Origin: an uncultured bacterium
Lineage (GTDB): Bacteria > Bacillota > Clostridia > Lachnospirales > Lachnospiraceae
Length of the DNA: 11,743 nucleotides
Assembly: GCA_947088515.1 (NCBI GenBank)
Contig: CAMUHA010000100.1
Location: forward strand, 1-11,743
Direction: 5' to 3'
A program made the position numbers and the translations under genes. The notes below the pieces were generated by a model. That model did not search any database. It was not told the DNA's origin and worked only from the letters and a program-made list of their open reading frames with translations. Numbering within the stretch: position 1 is the first letter of the stretch; the number at the start of each line of letters is the position of its first letter. Of this stretch, positions 1-5,611 are shown one piece after another.

Positions 1-2
1 AG

Positions 3-929
3 AGGTTACACAAACTTTATGGCTTTCAATGCGGCGGTTTCACTGAAGATCAACTGATGTCCCAAATTTGGAAGCCTGTACAGGTCACAAAAATCCTTCA
101 GGATGAAACCATGACGGGAGCGACTGTCAACAACCGCATTCAGGTAAAAGGAGTAGGCAGCCGAAAGTTCAAGCGGCAGAAAACGGAAGACCATGTAGTT
201 GTCAGGGATACCCATGAAGCAATTATTGACCGGGATACATTCCTTCAGGCAGCTGCAATTATCCGTAATCGCAAGACTGTTCGTACTGATAACCGGAAAA
301 AGAATGAAAATCTGTTTTACCAGAAGATTTTCTGCGGCCATTGTGGATGCAGGCTGAAGCATGAAGTCCATACGCGCCATTCCCGTATTGATGCGATTTA
401 TTATTGCCCTCATGCAAGACCTTCAGGTGGGGGTACATGTAATCTTCATTCCATAAAAGATGAAGTGCTAAAGGAACAAGTGCTACGTCCGCTGCAGGTT
501 CAGGTTCAGCTTATTTTGGACAGGCAGATGCCTCTCCCAAAGTCGGACAAGGAAAAACTCCAAAGCAGGTTGCGGACAATTTCACGGCTGCTAGAGCAAA
601 ATAAAGGAAAAGTTCCCCGCCTATATGAAGAATACAGAACAGGGCACATGAGCCGGGAACAATTTGTCAAACAAAAAAATGCCATATCATCTGCAAACGA
701 TGAACTTGACTCGGAAAGGAGTGAAATAGAAGAAAAGTTATATGCCATAGAATCTGCGCAGAAAAAAACTGAGTCAGAGTCGCTGCTGGAGATAACCAGA
801 CTGGAAACTCTAACTCAGAACGCCGTTGATCTATTTGTAAGCAAAGTCGTCGTAAATTCCCCTGATTCCATTGAAATCACTTGGAAGTCAAAGGATTTAT
901 TTGATGAAATGTACAATAGGAATGCCTAA
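3..929 (+). CDS. Large serine recombinase, C-terminal part (left end cut by window)
   Basis: The reading frame is open from the left edge (codon phase starts at base 3), so the ATG at 57 is internal and not the start; 308 residues are visible. The N-terminal catalytic domain with the active-site serine lies outside the window. What remains is the Recombinase domain (W-K-P-x-x-V-x-K-I-L, then a T-G loop, then D-T-H-E-A-I-I-D), followed by a zinc ribbon with Cys pairs at visible residues 111/114 and 135/146 (CGHC...C...C), and a charged, probably coiled-coil tail of roughly 90 residues. This order is typical of large serine integrases of phages, integrative elements and skin-type elements, which join attP and attB sites. 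The gene reads outward toward the disrupted amidase gene and ends about 80 bp from the apparent junction, the usual place for such an integrase. Family assignment is secure; the kind of element it belongs to is not visible. Confidence 0.93.
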   Translation, partial: RLHKLYGFQCGGFTEDQLMSQIWKPVQVTKILQDETMTGATVNNRIQVKGVGSRKFKRQKTEDHVVVRDTHEAIIDRDTFLQAAAIIRNRKTVRTDNRKKNENLFYQKIFCGHCGCRLKHEVHTRHSRIDAIYYCPHARPSGGGTCNLHSIKDEVLKEQVLRPLQVQVQLILDRQMPLPKSDKEKLQSRLRTISRLLEQNKGKVPRLYEEYRTGHMSREQFVKQKNAISSANDELDSERSEIEEKLYAIESAQKKTESESLLEITRLETLTQNAVDLFVSKVVVNSPDSIEITWKSKDLFDEMYNRNA

Positions 930-945
930 AAATCAGCATTCCTAT
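916..945. other. Perfect 10-bp inverted repeat at the recombinase stop codon
   Basis: The arms ATAGGAATGC (916-925) and GCATTCCTAT (936-945) are perfectly complementary around a 10-base loop that contains the stop codon. No T-tract follows on either strand, so it is a poor rho-independent terminator. It could be an RNA-stabilising 3' hairpin or a protein-binding repeat near the element end. Confidence 0.5.
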
Positions 946-976
946 CGAAAAATGAATAATATACAAAAGATTGTAA

Positions 977-1594
977 CTACAAACCGGTTTGTCTGTCTGA
1001 AACACAATACTCCACAATCACAATAGGCTTTGCTGTCTTTTTTAAAAGGAAGTAACTGTCATTTCCCTTTGCCTCCCTTTTATTTTCAGGGTCAAAAAGA
1101 CGGAGCTGCTCCTGGAGTGTTTCTGCTAACAATCTGCTTTTCTCGCTGGTCGTATAATAAAAAACCTGAGCGCCCTTCACATATTCTTCATGATAGCTGT
1201 TTTGATGGATACTTACCACCAGTACAGGGTCTGCAGATTCTATTACTTCTAATCTTCTTTTCATATCCTGTACCTTTTTGTTGGAAGCGCCTTCATCGTA
1301 AAGTCCTTCTTCCCCCTCTCTTGTCATCACTACCTTAATCCCCTCTGACTGCAAAAACTGTTTCAGCTTTTGGGCAATCTTTAAATTTATGTCTTTCTCA
1401 AGCTGGTCATTGACGCCCACTTTGCCCGGATCCGCCCCTCCATGTCCCGCATCAATTACAATACATATTTCTTTCTCCTTTTCAACCTGCACGCTGCTCA
1501 CATAAACAGCGCCCTCTCTAGCCACCACAAACATGGAAAACAATAAAATTCCTACCATTACCAGCTTTAAGATTCTGTTTTGCCCTTCTGTCAC
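977..1594 (-). CDS. cwlD: CwlD-like N-acetylmuramoyl-L-alanine amidase, 3' end replaced
   Basis: This is a 205-residue Amidase_3 protein that starts at GTG (1594) behind a GAGG ribosome binding site. It has one N-terminal membrane segment (residues about 9-24), then the zinc amidase core: D-A-G-H-G-G with zinc ligand His51, Glu66 in L-E-K-D, and His130 in S-I-H-Q-N. Glu195 in I-V-I-V-E is the family's final catalytic glutamate. The size and anchor fit CwlD, which in spore formers removes peptides from cortex peptidoglycan so that muramic-delta-lactam can be made, a requirement for germination. After Glu195 the expected G-F-L-S-N motif and the final 30-40 residues are absent, replaced by YCVSDRQTGL and a stop. 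The product is therefore probably inactive or unstable unless the neighbouring element is excised. A CwlD relative in a vegetative role cannot be excluded. Confidence 0.85.
   Translation of the reverse strand: MTEGQNRILKLVMVGILLFSMFVVAREGAVYVSSVQVEKEKEICIVIDAGHGGADPGKVGVNDQLEKDINLKIAQKLKQFLQSEGIKVVMTREGEEGLYDEGASNKKVQDMKRRLEVIESADPVLVVSIHQNSYHEEYVKGAQVFYYTTSEKSRLLAETLQEQLRLFDPENKREAKGNDSYFLLKKTAKPIVIVEYCVSDRQTGL
979..992. repeat. 14-bp perfect palindrome next to the element junction
   Basis: ACAAACCGGTTTGT is a perfect 14-bp palindrome lying about 20 bp from the inferred junction, inside the element side. It overlaps the shortened amidase stop codon (977-979). Its position in the arm of the presumed attachment site suggests a recombinase or accessory-factor binding site, but this is inference from location only. 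Confidence 0.5.
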
Positions 1595-1628
1595 ACCGTG
1601 CCCTCAACTAATACTAATCTTCAACTTA

Positions 1629-1657
1629 AATGTATGAAAAATAAGCTGTGGGTATAC
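1629..1657 (-). promoter_or_regulatory. Possible sigma-E-type promoter for cwlD
   Basis: On the minus strand, CATACATT (1629-1636) fits the sigma-E -10 pattern CATACAnT. A GTATA element (1653-1657), partly resembling the ATA core of the -35, lies 16 bp upstream and sits in the loop of the upstream terminator hairpin. Transcription would begin about 25-30 bases before the GTG start. In Bacillus subtilis cwlD is expressed under sigma-E in the mother cell, which fits, but the -35 match is weak. Confidence 0.35.
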
Positions 1658-1669
1658 CCCACAGCTTAT
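1637..1669 (-). terminator. Rho-independent terminator after the GH18 gene
   Basis: A perfect 12-bp stem (ATAAGCTGTGGG at 1641-1652 with CCCACAGCTTAT at 1658-1669) with a 5-base loop is followed on the minus strand by TTTT. It starts 8 bp after the GH18 gene's stop codon and separates it from cwlD. Confidence 0.85.
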
Positions 1670-1676
1670 CTCAATT

Positions 1677-3374
1677 TTACCTTCCCATATATACACCAAT
1701 TTCATCCCAGATAACTGGCTTTTCGAAACCAAGCCTCCAGCTTGCCACACCTGCAATTCCATATTTATCCATAATATTAAGCTTTACACGGATAGATTCT
1801 TCGTCCTCCAGCCAGACCTGGACGCGGACACCATTTTCCGTATACTCCCCATAGTTCTGGCAGGTGGTCTCGTCCCACTCCACCAGAATGTTATGAGCCC
1901 TTACGTATTCTTCTGCTGCATCCATTCCCACTGCCTGACTGCTGATCTGTCCGTCCTTTGTCTCCCAGATTCTTGTATAAAAGGGAATGGCATTAATTAC
2001 CTTATTGGGAGGCGCCTGTTCTACTGTTTTCGCAATTCCGTCCTCAACAAAATCAATGGAAGCAACACTTCCGGCTTCCGGGCTTCCGGCATAATGTTCA
2101 TCATATCCCATAATAATTACATAGTCAGCCACTACCCCCTGTTCCGCCCTGTCATAATGGTCTGTATATCCTGTAGGCACATAGTTGTCCACAGAAAGGA
2201 CAATTCCATTTGCCCGACAGGGAATTGACAATTCTCTGATAAACTGAATATAATGCGCTCCGCAGTCCATACTTATCTGCTCAAAGTCCACATTAATTCC
2301 GTCAATATTATAGGCAAGCGCCGTACCAACCAGCCCGTCTATCAGCTTTGCCCTTTTTGTTGTGGAGGAAAGCAGTGTATACATATCTATGCTGTCCTTA
2401 TACTCTATATTCTCCACAAGCGCCCAAACCTCAAGTCCCTTGTTGTGGGCCTTGTTTACATATTCCTGACTTGCAAAACTGGTAAAATTGCCTTCATTAT
2501 CACTGATTTTAAACCAAGTGGGAGAAATAACATTCAGCCCTTTTGTATTTGCCGTCATGGCGTCAAAAGTATCATTTCCCCCAATTCCTGACACCACATG
2601 CCACCCCAGATTGATTTTATAATCCCTGGTCAGGCTTGTATACTCTGGTTCTGTGTAGTCGGTTACTGGTATTGGAAGCTCTGACTTTATTTCTCCAAGC
2701 CTTTTATTTTCCACATATCCGACAATCGAATCCTCTGTCTTAACCTTGCTCCAGTTTTCCATCTCTTCCAAAACAAAAACCTTGTCCCCTGTATAGACAT
2801 CCTTAAGGATTTCGCTCTTTACCCCGCCTAAGACTCTTACCGCTGTGTCCTTTTTAATCTCTGCTGTTTTCCGCTCCGGCCACTCATTATAAATCTGCAG
2901 CCGGGCAGGGCCGGCAAATCCTTCATAGGAAAAATTTGCATACTGCTTAACATAATCTATAGCAATATACAAAGTTTCCCCCTCGTACCGGGCAGGAATA
3001 TACTCATAAGCCTTCTCCCCATTTTTATCACTTACCTGACTGCTTCCTATTACATTTCTGATAATATCGTCAGGCACTGTATAAAGCAGCAGTCCCTCTC
3101 CTTTATCTTCATAAAAACGGTCGTTAAAATACTTATGGACCGTGTTTAAATCTAAATAATAAACGCCGTCAAACATCCGGGCGCGCTCTTCAATCAATTC
3201 ATCCTGCAGCATAATTGCCACATCCGTCTCCCCTGCCATGTTAAAGTAAGCGGATAAATCGGCACGTTCTTTCGTATAAGAATATTTCTCCAGAAGCTTT
3301 CCACCAAAACTTACGCCTGCCACCACTATAATAAGGACGATGGCAATAAGCGCTGGTATTATTTTTTTCTTCAT
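1677..3374 (-). CDS. Membrane-anchored SH3/GH18 glycosidase, spore-cortex or cell-wall hydrolase type
   Basis: The protein has 565 residues. It begins with a signal-anchor (MKKKII then a hydrophobic run to about residue 24). Residues 50-150 form an uncharacterised region resembling copper-amine-oxidase-N-type domains, and residues 171-226 look like a bacterial SH3 domain. Residues 252-563 form a glycosyl hydrolase 18 barrel. The catalytic motif D-G-I-N-V-D-F-E is at 358-365, with Glu365 as the predicted proton donor. The M-G-Y-D-E motif (422-426) and S-W-R near the C terminus (545-547) are also typical of GH18. Relatives in spore formers include cortex-lytic and YdhD/YaaH-type N-acetylglucosaminidases that cleave the glycan backbone. 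The start is an ATG preceded by AAAGGA. It lies just upstream of cwlD on the same strand, so both may act on spore peptidoglycan, but a terminator separates them. The exact substrate cannot be read from sequence. Confidence 0.88.
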   Translation of the reverse strand: MKKKIIPALIAIVLIIVVAGVSFGGKLLEKYSYTKERADLSAYFNMAGETDVAIMLQDELIEERARMFDGVYYLDLNTVHKYFNDRFYEDKGEGLLLYTVPDDIIRNVIGSSQVSDKNGEKAYEYIPARYEGETLYIAIDYVKQYANFSYEGFAGPARLQIYNEWPERKTAEIKKDTAVRVLGGVKSEILKDVYTGDKVFVLEEMENWSKVKTEDSIVGYVENKRLGEIKSELPIPVTDYTEPEYTSLTRDYKINLGWHVVSGIGGNDTFDAMTANTKGLNVISPTWFKISDNEGNFTSFASQEYVNKAHNKGLEVWALVENIEYKDSIDMYTLLSSTTKRAKLIDGLVGTALAYNIDGINVDFEQISMDCGAHYIQFIRELSIPCRANGIVLSVDNYVPTGYTDHYDRAEQGVVADYVIIMGYDEHYAGSPEAGSVASIDFVEDGIAKTVEQAPPNKVINAIPFYTRIWETKDGQISSQAVGMDAAEEYVRAHNILVEWDETTCQNYGEYTENGVRVQVWLEDEESIRVKLNIMDKYGIAGVASWRLGFEKPVIWDEIGVYMGR

Positions 3375-3403
3375 CTTTATCCTTTAACCTCCAATCGTCC
3401 TAT

Positions 3404-3432
3404 ATTATAGCAGACTATTCCTATACCGTCAT
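3404..3432 (-). promoter_or_regulatory. Sigma-A-like promoter for the GH18 gene
   Basis: Minus-strand TATAAT (3404-3409) with ATGACG (3427-3432) at 17-bp spacing. The -10 is consensus and the -35 matches 4 of 6. It lies 30 bp upstream of the GH18 start. It looks vegetative and not sporulation-specific. Confidence 0.5.
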
Positions 3433-3572
3433 TACCAATTTTGACTTTTTATAACAATTTGCTTATCTGCCCTTGTTCCCAGGCAGTCAACGCTTTGGGG
3501 AAGGCCAGAAAACTTTAATCACATTTTTATCATTATAAGGGGTTTTCTGTCATTTAAACCTTCCGGCCTCCT

Positions 3573-3584
3573 TATACGCGTATA
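3573..3584. repeat. 12-bp palindrome TATACGCGTATA
   Basis: A perfect palindrome 13-24 bp beyond the stop codon of the 73-codon gene. On the minus strand the flanks (GCCT...AGGC) can extend the stem with mismatches, but no clear T-tract follows. It could be a weak terminator or an operator. The rest of 3433-3596 shows nothing recognisable. Confidence 0.35.
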
Positions 3585-3596
3585 GACAGGCGGCAA

Positions 3597-3818
3597 TTAC
3601 CTGGAGGAAATTCTGTCATATCTGATTTCCTTCACTTTTCCGCTTTCATCAGTCACATAATCAGGCATATATACTGTATCTTCATTTATGCAGCTTTTCA
3701 CAATATAATCCGTAGTGGACGGAGCGCCATCTAAGTACAGCTTAATGCCTTCACCTTCCAGCTTTTCGAGCTGGAGCCTAAGCAAAGCGGATTCCTCAAT
3801 TTTCAAATTTAAAGCCAT
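3597..3818 (-). CDS. Small hypothetical protein, 73 residues
   Basis: I do not recognise a named family. The start is placed at the ATG at 3816-3818 because it is preceded five bases upstream by GGGAG. The open frame continues another 30 codons upstream to 3908, but that extension lacks a ribosome binding site and its hydrophobic, irregular composition is unlike the rest. The 73-residue product begins MALNLKIEES, is charged and mixed alpha/beta in appearance, contains two Y-x-x-D/T-type stretches in its second half (PSTTDYIV, VYMPDYV) and has one Cys. It has no signal peptide or membrane segment, so it is probably cytosolic. It appears to be monocistronic. A TATAAT-like box is on the minus strand at 3914-3919, about 95 bp upstream, without a convincing -35. 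Confidence 0.6.
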   Translation of the reverse strand: MALNLKIEESALLRLQLEKLEGEGIKLYLDGAPSTTDYIVKSCINEDTVYMPDYVTDESGKVKEIRYDRISSR

Positions 3819-4075
3819 AGTTTCTCCCATCTGTTCCGGATTACATTTCCTGACAAATTCCAAAAGGATTACGTGATATGTCATGCCAGAGAGATAAATT
3901 AATCCCAAAACTGATTATAGTTTTCCTTTTAATGACGATAATAAAAACAGGTAAGATGCCGGATACGTATCTAAAAAACTACCGCTGCGAACTTCCAATA
4001 GGGTGAATTATAACAGATGAAAATCCATAGAAATATTCGCGACAGGCACAAAGCCTGTAAGACTTCCCTTCTCTC

Positions 4076-4210
4076 TTAATAATATCTGGAAAAATTTAGA
4101 ATAAACTGATTAACGAGGCCATCCGGCCCGAAGGGAGTAGACGAACCATACCGCACCCCAAATACAGGATGTCCCGACTGGCTCTTCTGATTAAATTTGC
4201 TTAGATTCAT
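4076..4210 (-). CDS. Possible 44-residue small protein (coupled to a 7-codon leader ORF)
   Basis: The minus-strand frame begins MNLSKFNQKS, contains GVRYGSSTPFGPDG and ends FSRYY. Its ATG overlaps the stop of the tiny upstream ORF in an ATGA arrangement, a layout that permits translational coupling. A promoter (4277-4305) lies upstream. Against it: it is short, I cannot name a family, and short ORFs of this kind are often accidental readings of structured RNA genes. Its sequence is rich in Gly, Ser, Asn and Phe with no membrane segment. Treat it as a candidate only. Confidence 0.35.
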   Translation of the reverse strand: MNLSKFNQKSQSGHPVFGVRYGSSTPFGPDGLVNQFILNFSRYY

Positions 4211-4230
4211 AAAAAAACTTTAAACATCAT
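4207..4230 (-). CDS. Possible 7-codon leader ORF
   Basis: ATGATG followed by five codons and TGA (product MMFKVFL), with AGAAGGAGG just upstream (4232-4240). The spacing to the first ATG is too short and to the second is about four bases. Its stop overlaps the start of the 44-codon ORF. It could be a leader peptide, or the Shine-Dalgarno-like sequence could be part of an RNA structure. Confidence 0.3.
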   Translation of the reverse strand: MMFKVFL

Positions 4231-4276
4231 GCCTCCTTCTGATACAAAATTTATCCGGAAGCATCTCACAAGTATG

Positions 4277-4305
4277 ATTATAGTGTTTATTACCAAATTT
4301 TGCAA
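4277..4305 (-). promoter_or_regulatory. Sigma-A-like promoter driving the 3.9-4.3 kb small locus
   Basis: Minus-strand TATAAT (4277-4282) with TTGCAA (4300-4305) and a 17-bp spacer. The -10 is perfect and the -35 matches 4 of 6. It points away from mecA and toward the gene-poor stretch. Confidence 0.5.
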
Positions 4306-4404
4306 GCGCTATTTTCCTTTTTTTATATATTTTTTACAAATACATTATAAATCAGTCAGATACAGCTATTTTATAAATTTTTTTTAAACTGTTTTTCTGC
4401 CCTA

Positions 4405-4431
4405 TTGACTTAATTTCGCACAAAGTATAAT
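4405..4431 (+). promoter_or_regulatory. Likely mecA promoter
   Basis: TTGACT (4405-4410) and TATAAT (4426-4431) are both near consensus but are spaced by 15 bp, shorter than the usual 17. No CtsR-type heptad repeat is visible nearby. The transcript would have a leader of about 70 bases. Confidence 0.5.
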
Positions 4432-4505
4432 ATACTTTTAAGTGATTTAAAATGTCACCAAACAACAGGATAACAGTATCTTAATAGTAAGGATGTGATA
4501 AAATT

Positions 4506-5306
4506 ATGAAAATTGAAAAAGTAAACGATCATCAGATTCGCTGTACCCTTACCAGAGAAGACTTAGCGGACAGAGAGCTTAAGCTCAGCGAACTTGCTTA
4601 CGGTACCGAAAAAGCTAAAGATTTATTCCGCGATATGATGCAGCAGGCATCCTTTGAATTTGGATTTGAAGCGGAAGATATTCCTTTAATGATAGAAGCG
4701 ATTCCTTTAAATTCCGAGTGTATCGTCCTGATTATTACCAAAGTGGAAGACCCTGACGAACTGGACACCCGTTTTTCAAAGTTTGCCCCTTCTGTCCATG
4801 AGGAAGACAATACTTTAGATGATGTTCTTGATACTTTAGCGGAAGGCGCCGATGATGTTCTTGACTTGTTTAAGAAAATCCAAAACGGCAAAACCGGAAG
4901 CTCTGTTTCCGAAGAAAATACACAGGCTGATGCCGTTAATGCAGGCGCAGCAGCAGAGACCAAACAGTCCTTTAAAAATGCTCTGCAGAAAAAACTTACT
5001 GATGTTGCTTCTGCAGAATTAACCAGAATTTATTCTTTTGGCAGTCTCCGTGAAGTAATTGGTTCTGCCCATGTTTTGTCCAGTTTTTACAGTGGAGCGA
5101 ACTCCTTATACAAACAGAAGGATGGTTCCTATCTTCTGGCGCTTTCCAAAAGCACACATACACCTGTTGAATTTAATAAGGTCTGCAACGTTCTTTCCGA
5201 ATATGGCGCCATCATTAAATCTGTACCGGCTTCTGAAGCATATCTGGAAGAGCACTTTGAACCAATTGTTAAAAATTCTGCCCTGCAGTCCTTATCCTGT
5301 ATCTAA
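4506..5306 (+). CDS. mecA: MecA family adaptor protein for ClpC protease
   Basis: The 266-residue protein has the two-domain MecA layout. The N-terminal substrate-recognition domain (about 1-90) opens MKIEKVNDHQIRCTLTREDL and closes with E-C-I-V-L-I-I-T-K-V-E-D-P-D-E. An acidic, low-complexity linker (about 95-160) follows. The C-terminal domain (about 168-256) contains IYSFGSLREVI and the L-Y-K-Q-K-D-G-S-Y-L-L strand and would bind ClpC. MecA proteins deliver substrates such as ComK to ClpCP and stimulate ClpC assembly in the cytosol. The protein is longer than the roughly 220-residue Bacillus form because of the linker, as is common in clostridia. The ATG is preceded by AAGGATGTGAT, one mismatch from an extended anti-Shine-Dalgarno match. 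It is monocistronic, with its own promoter and terminator. The clostridial substrates are not inferable here. Confidence 0.92.
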   Translation: MKIEKVNDHQIRCTLTREDLADRELKLSELAYGTEKAKDLFRDMMQQASFEFGFEAEDIPLMIEAIPLNSECIVLIITKVEDPDELDTRFSKFAPSVHEEDNTLDDVLDTLAEGADDVLDLFKKIQNGKTGSSVSEENTQADAVNAGAAAETKQSFKNALQKKLTDVASAELTRIYSFGSLREVIGSAHVLSSFYSGANSLYKQKDGSYLLALSKSTHTPVEFNKVCNVLSEYGAIIKSVPASEAYLEEHFEPIVKNSALQSLSCI

Positions 5307-5372
5307 TTTTCGCGGGTCTGTAACTATCGTCCGCTGCGGCAAAGCCGTCATACAAAACTTACAGCACATCAG

Positions 5373-5406
5373 ACCGCCAAAGGTTCCGGCCTTGAGGCGG
5401 TTTTTT
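5373..5406 (+). terminator. Rho-independent terminator after mecA
   Basis: ACCGCC (5373-5378) pairs with GGCGGT (5396-5401), and inner AAGG pairs with CCTT around a TTCCGG loop. A run of six T bases ends at 5406. It lies about 65 bp past the mecA stop codon. The remainder of the 305-bp gap up to 5611 holds only the next gene's promoter and leader. Confidence 0.85.
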
Positions 5407-5511
5407 GCGCCCATTTTCCATCTTCATCCCTTCAAACGCCGCATTATTTGCCAATTACGTCCTTTATCAATTGCACAACTTGCCCATTATTCTGTTAACC
5501 GTCAAAAAAAC

Positions 5512-5540
5512 TTGGTTTTTGTCACTTAGAATGCTAAAAT
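5512..5540 (+). promoter_or_regulatory. Possible promoter of the NhaC-family gene
   Basis: TTGGTT (5512-5517), 17-bp spacer, TAAAAT (5535-5540). Both boxes are imperfect. It lies about 70 bp before the start codon, and the ribosome binding site GAAAGGGG precedes the ATG. Confidence 0.4.
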
Positions 5541-5611
5541 GAATTGCTTATTACACTAAAATATGTCTGTAAAAATATTTGCAGACACATTTAAAGAAAG
5601 GGGTTTGAGAT

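Larger units (their letters stand above)
1..1009. mobile_element. Right end of an integrated element inserted in cwlD (inferred)
   Basis: The element itself lies mostly to the left of the window. The visible part is the recombinase gene and about 80 bp of non-coding DNA. The right boundary is placed near 1007-1012 because the minus-strand amidase frame follows its family through Pro-Ile-Val-Ile-Val-Glu and then departs at codon 196. The family's usual continuation is Cys/Val-Gly-Phe-Leu-Ser-Asn. Host cwlD genes would normally read GTGGAGTG at this point and the window reads GTGGAGTA, so a few shared bases around GTGGAGT could be the crossover core. The exact core, the other end and the cargo cannot be seen from here. 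Confidence 0.6.
3909..4276 (-). ncRNA. Candidate structured transcript of unknown class
   Basis: This is the main gene-poor stretch of the window, within 3819-4505. A minus-strand promoter at its right end would transcribe it. It contains the two tiny ORFs (4076-4230), a hairpin with arms ACAGGC and GCCTGT (4042-4058), a TTTTTT run at 3973-3978 and a 10-bp palindrome GATACGTATC (3962-3971). I compared it by eye with 6S RNA, tmRNA, RNase P RNA, SRP RNA and T-box leaders and saw no match. The 3' end is unknown. The remaining bases, 4306-4404, are AT-rich with no feature recognised. Confidence 0.3.

Noticed and set aside
57..929. Recombinase starting at the ATG at 57
   Set aside because: The frame stays open to the left edge, and the residues before this methionine (LHKLYGFQCGGFTEDQL) read as ordinary recombinase sequence, so the gene is simply cut by the window.
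1030..1338. Plus-strand ORF opposite the amidase gene
   Set aside because: It lies wholly antisense to a well-supported Amidase_3 gene, has no ribosome binding site and its composition is that of a reverse-complement shadow.
3819..3908. Longer 103-residue form of the small hypothetical protein
   Set aside because: The upstream start has no ribosome binding site and the extra 30 residues look unlike the conserved-looking part. GGGAG directly before the ATG at 3816-3818 supports the shorter form.
4131..4170. T-box-like GGGTGCGGTATGG on the minus strand
   Set aside because: It differs from the conserved AGGGTGGNACCGCG core at several positions and is not followed by an aminoacyl-tRNA synthetase or amino-acid gene.
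5059..5529. 156-codon plus-strand ORF overlapping the end of mecA
   Set aside because: It is out of frame with mecA, runs through the mecA terminator and lacks a ribosome binding site or any recognisable domain.
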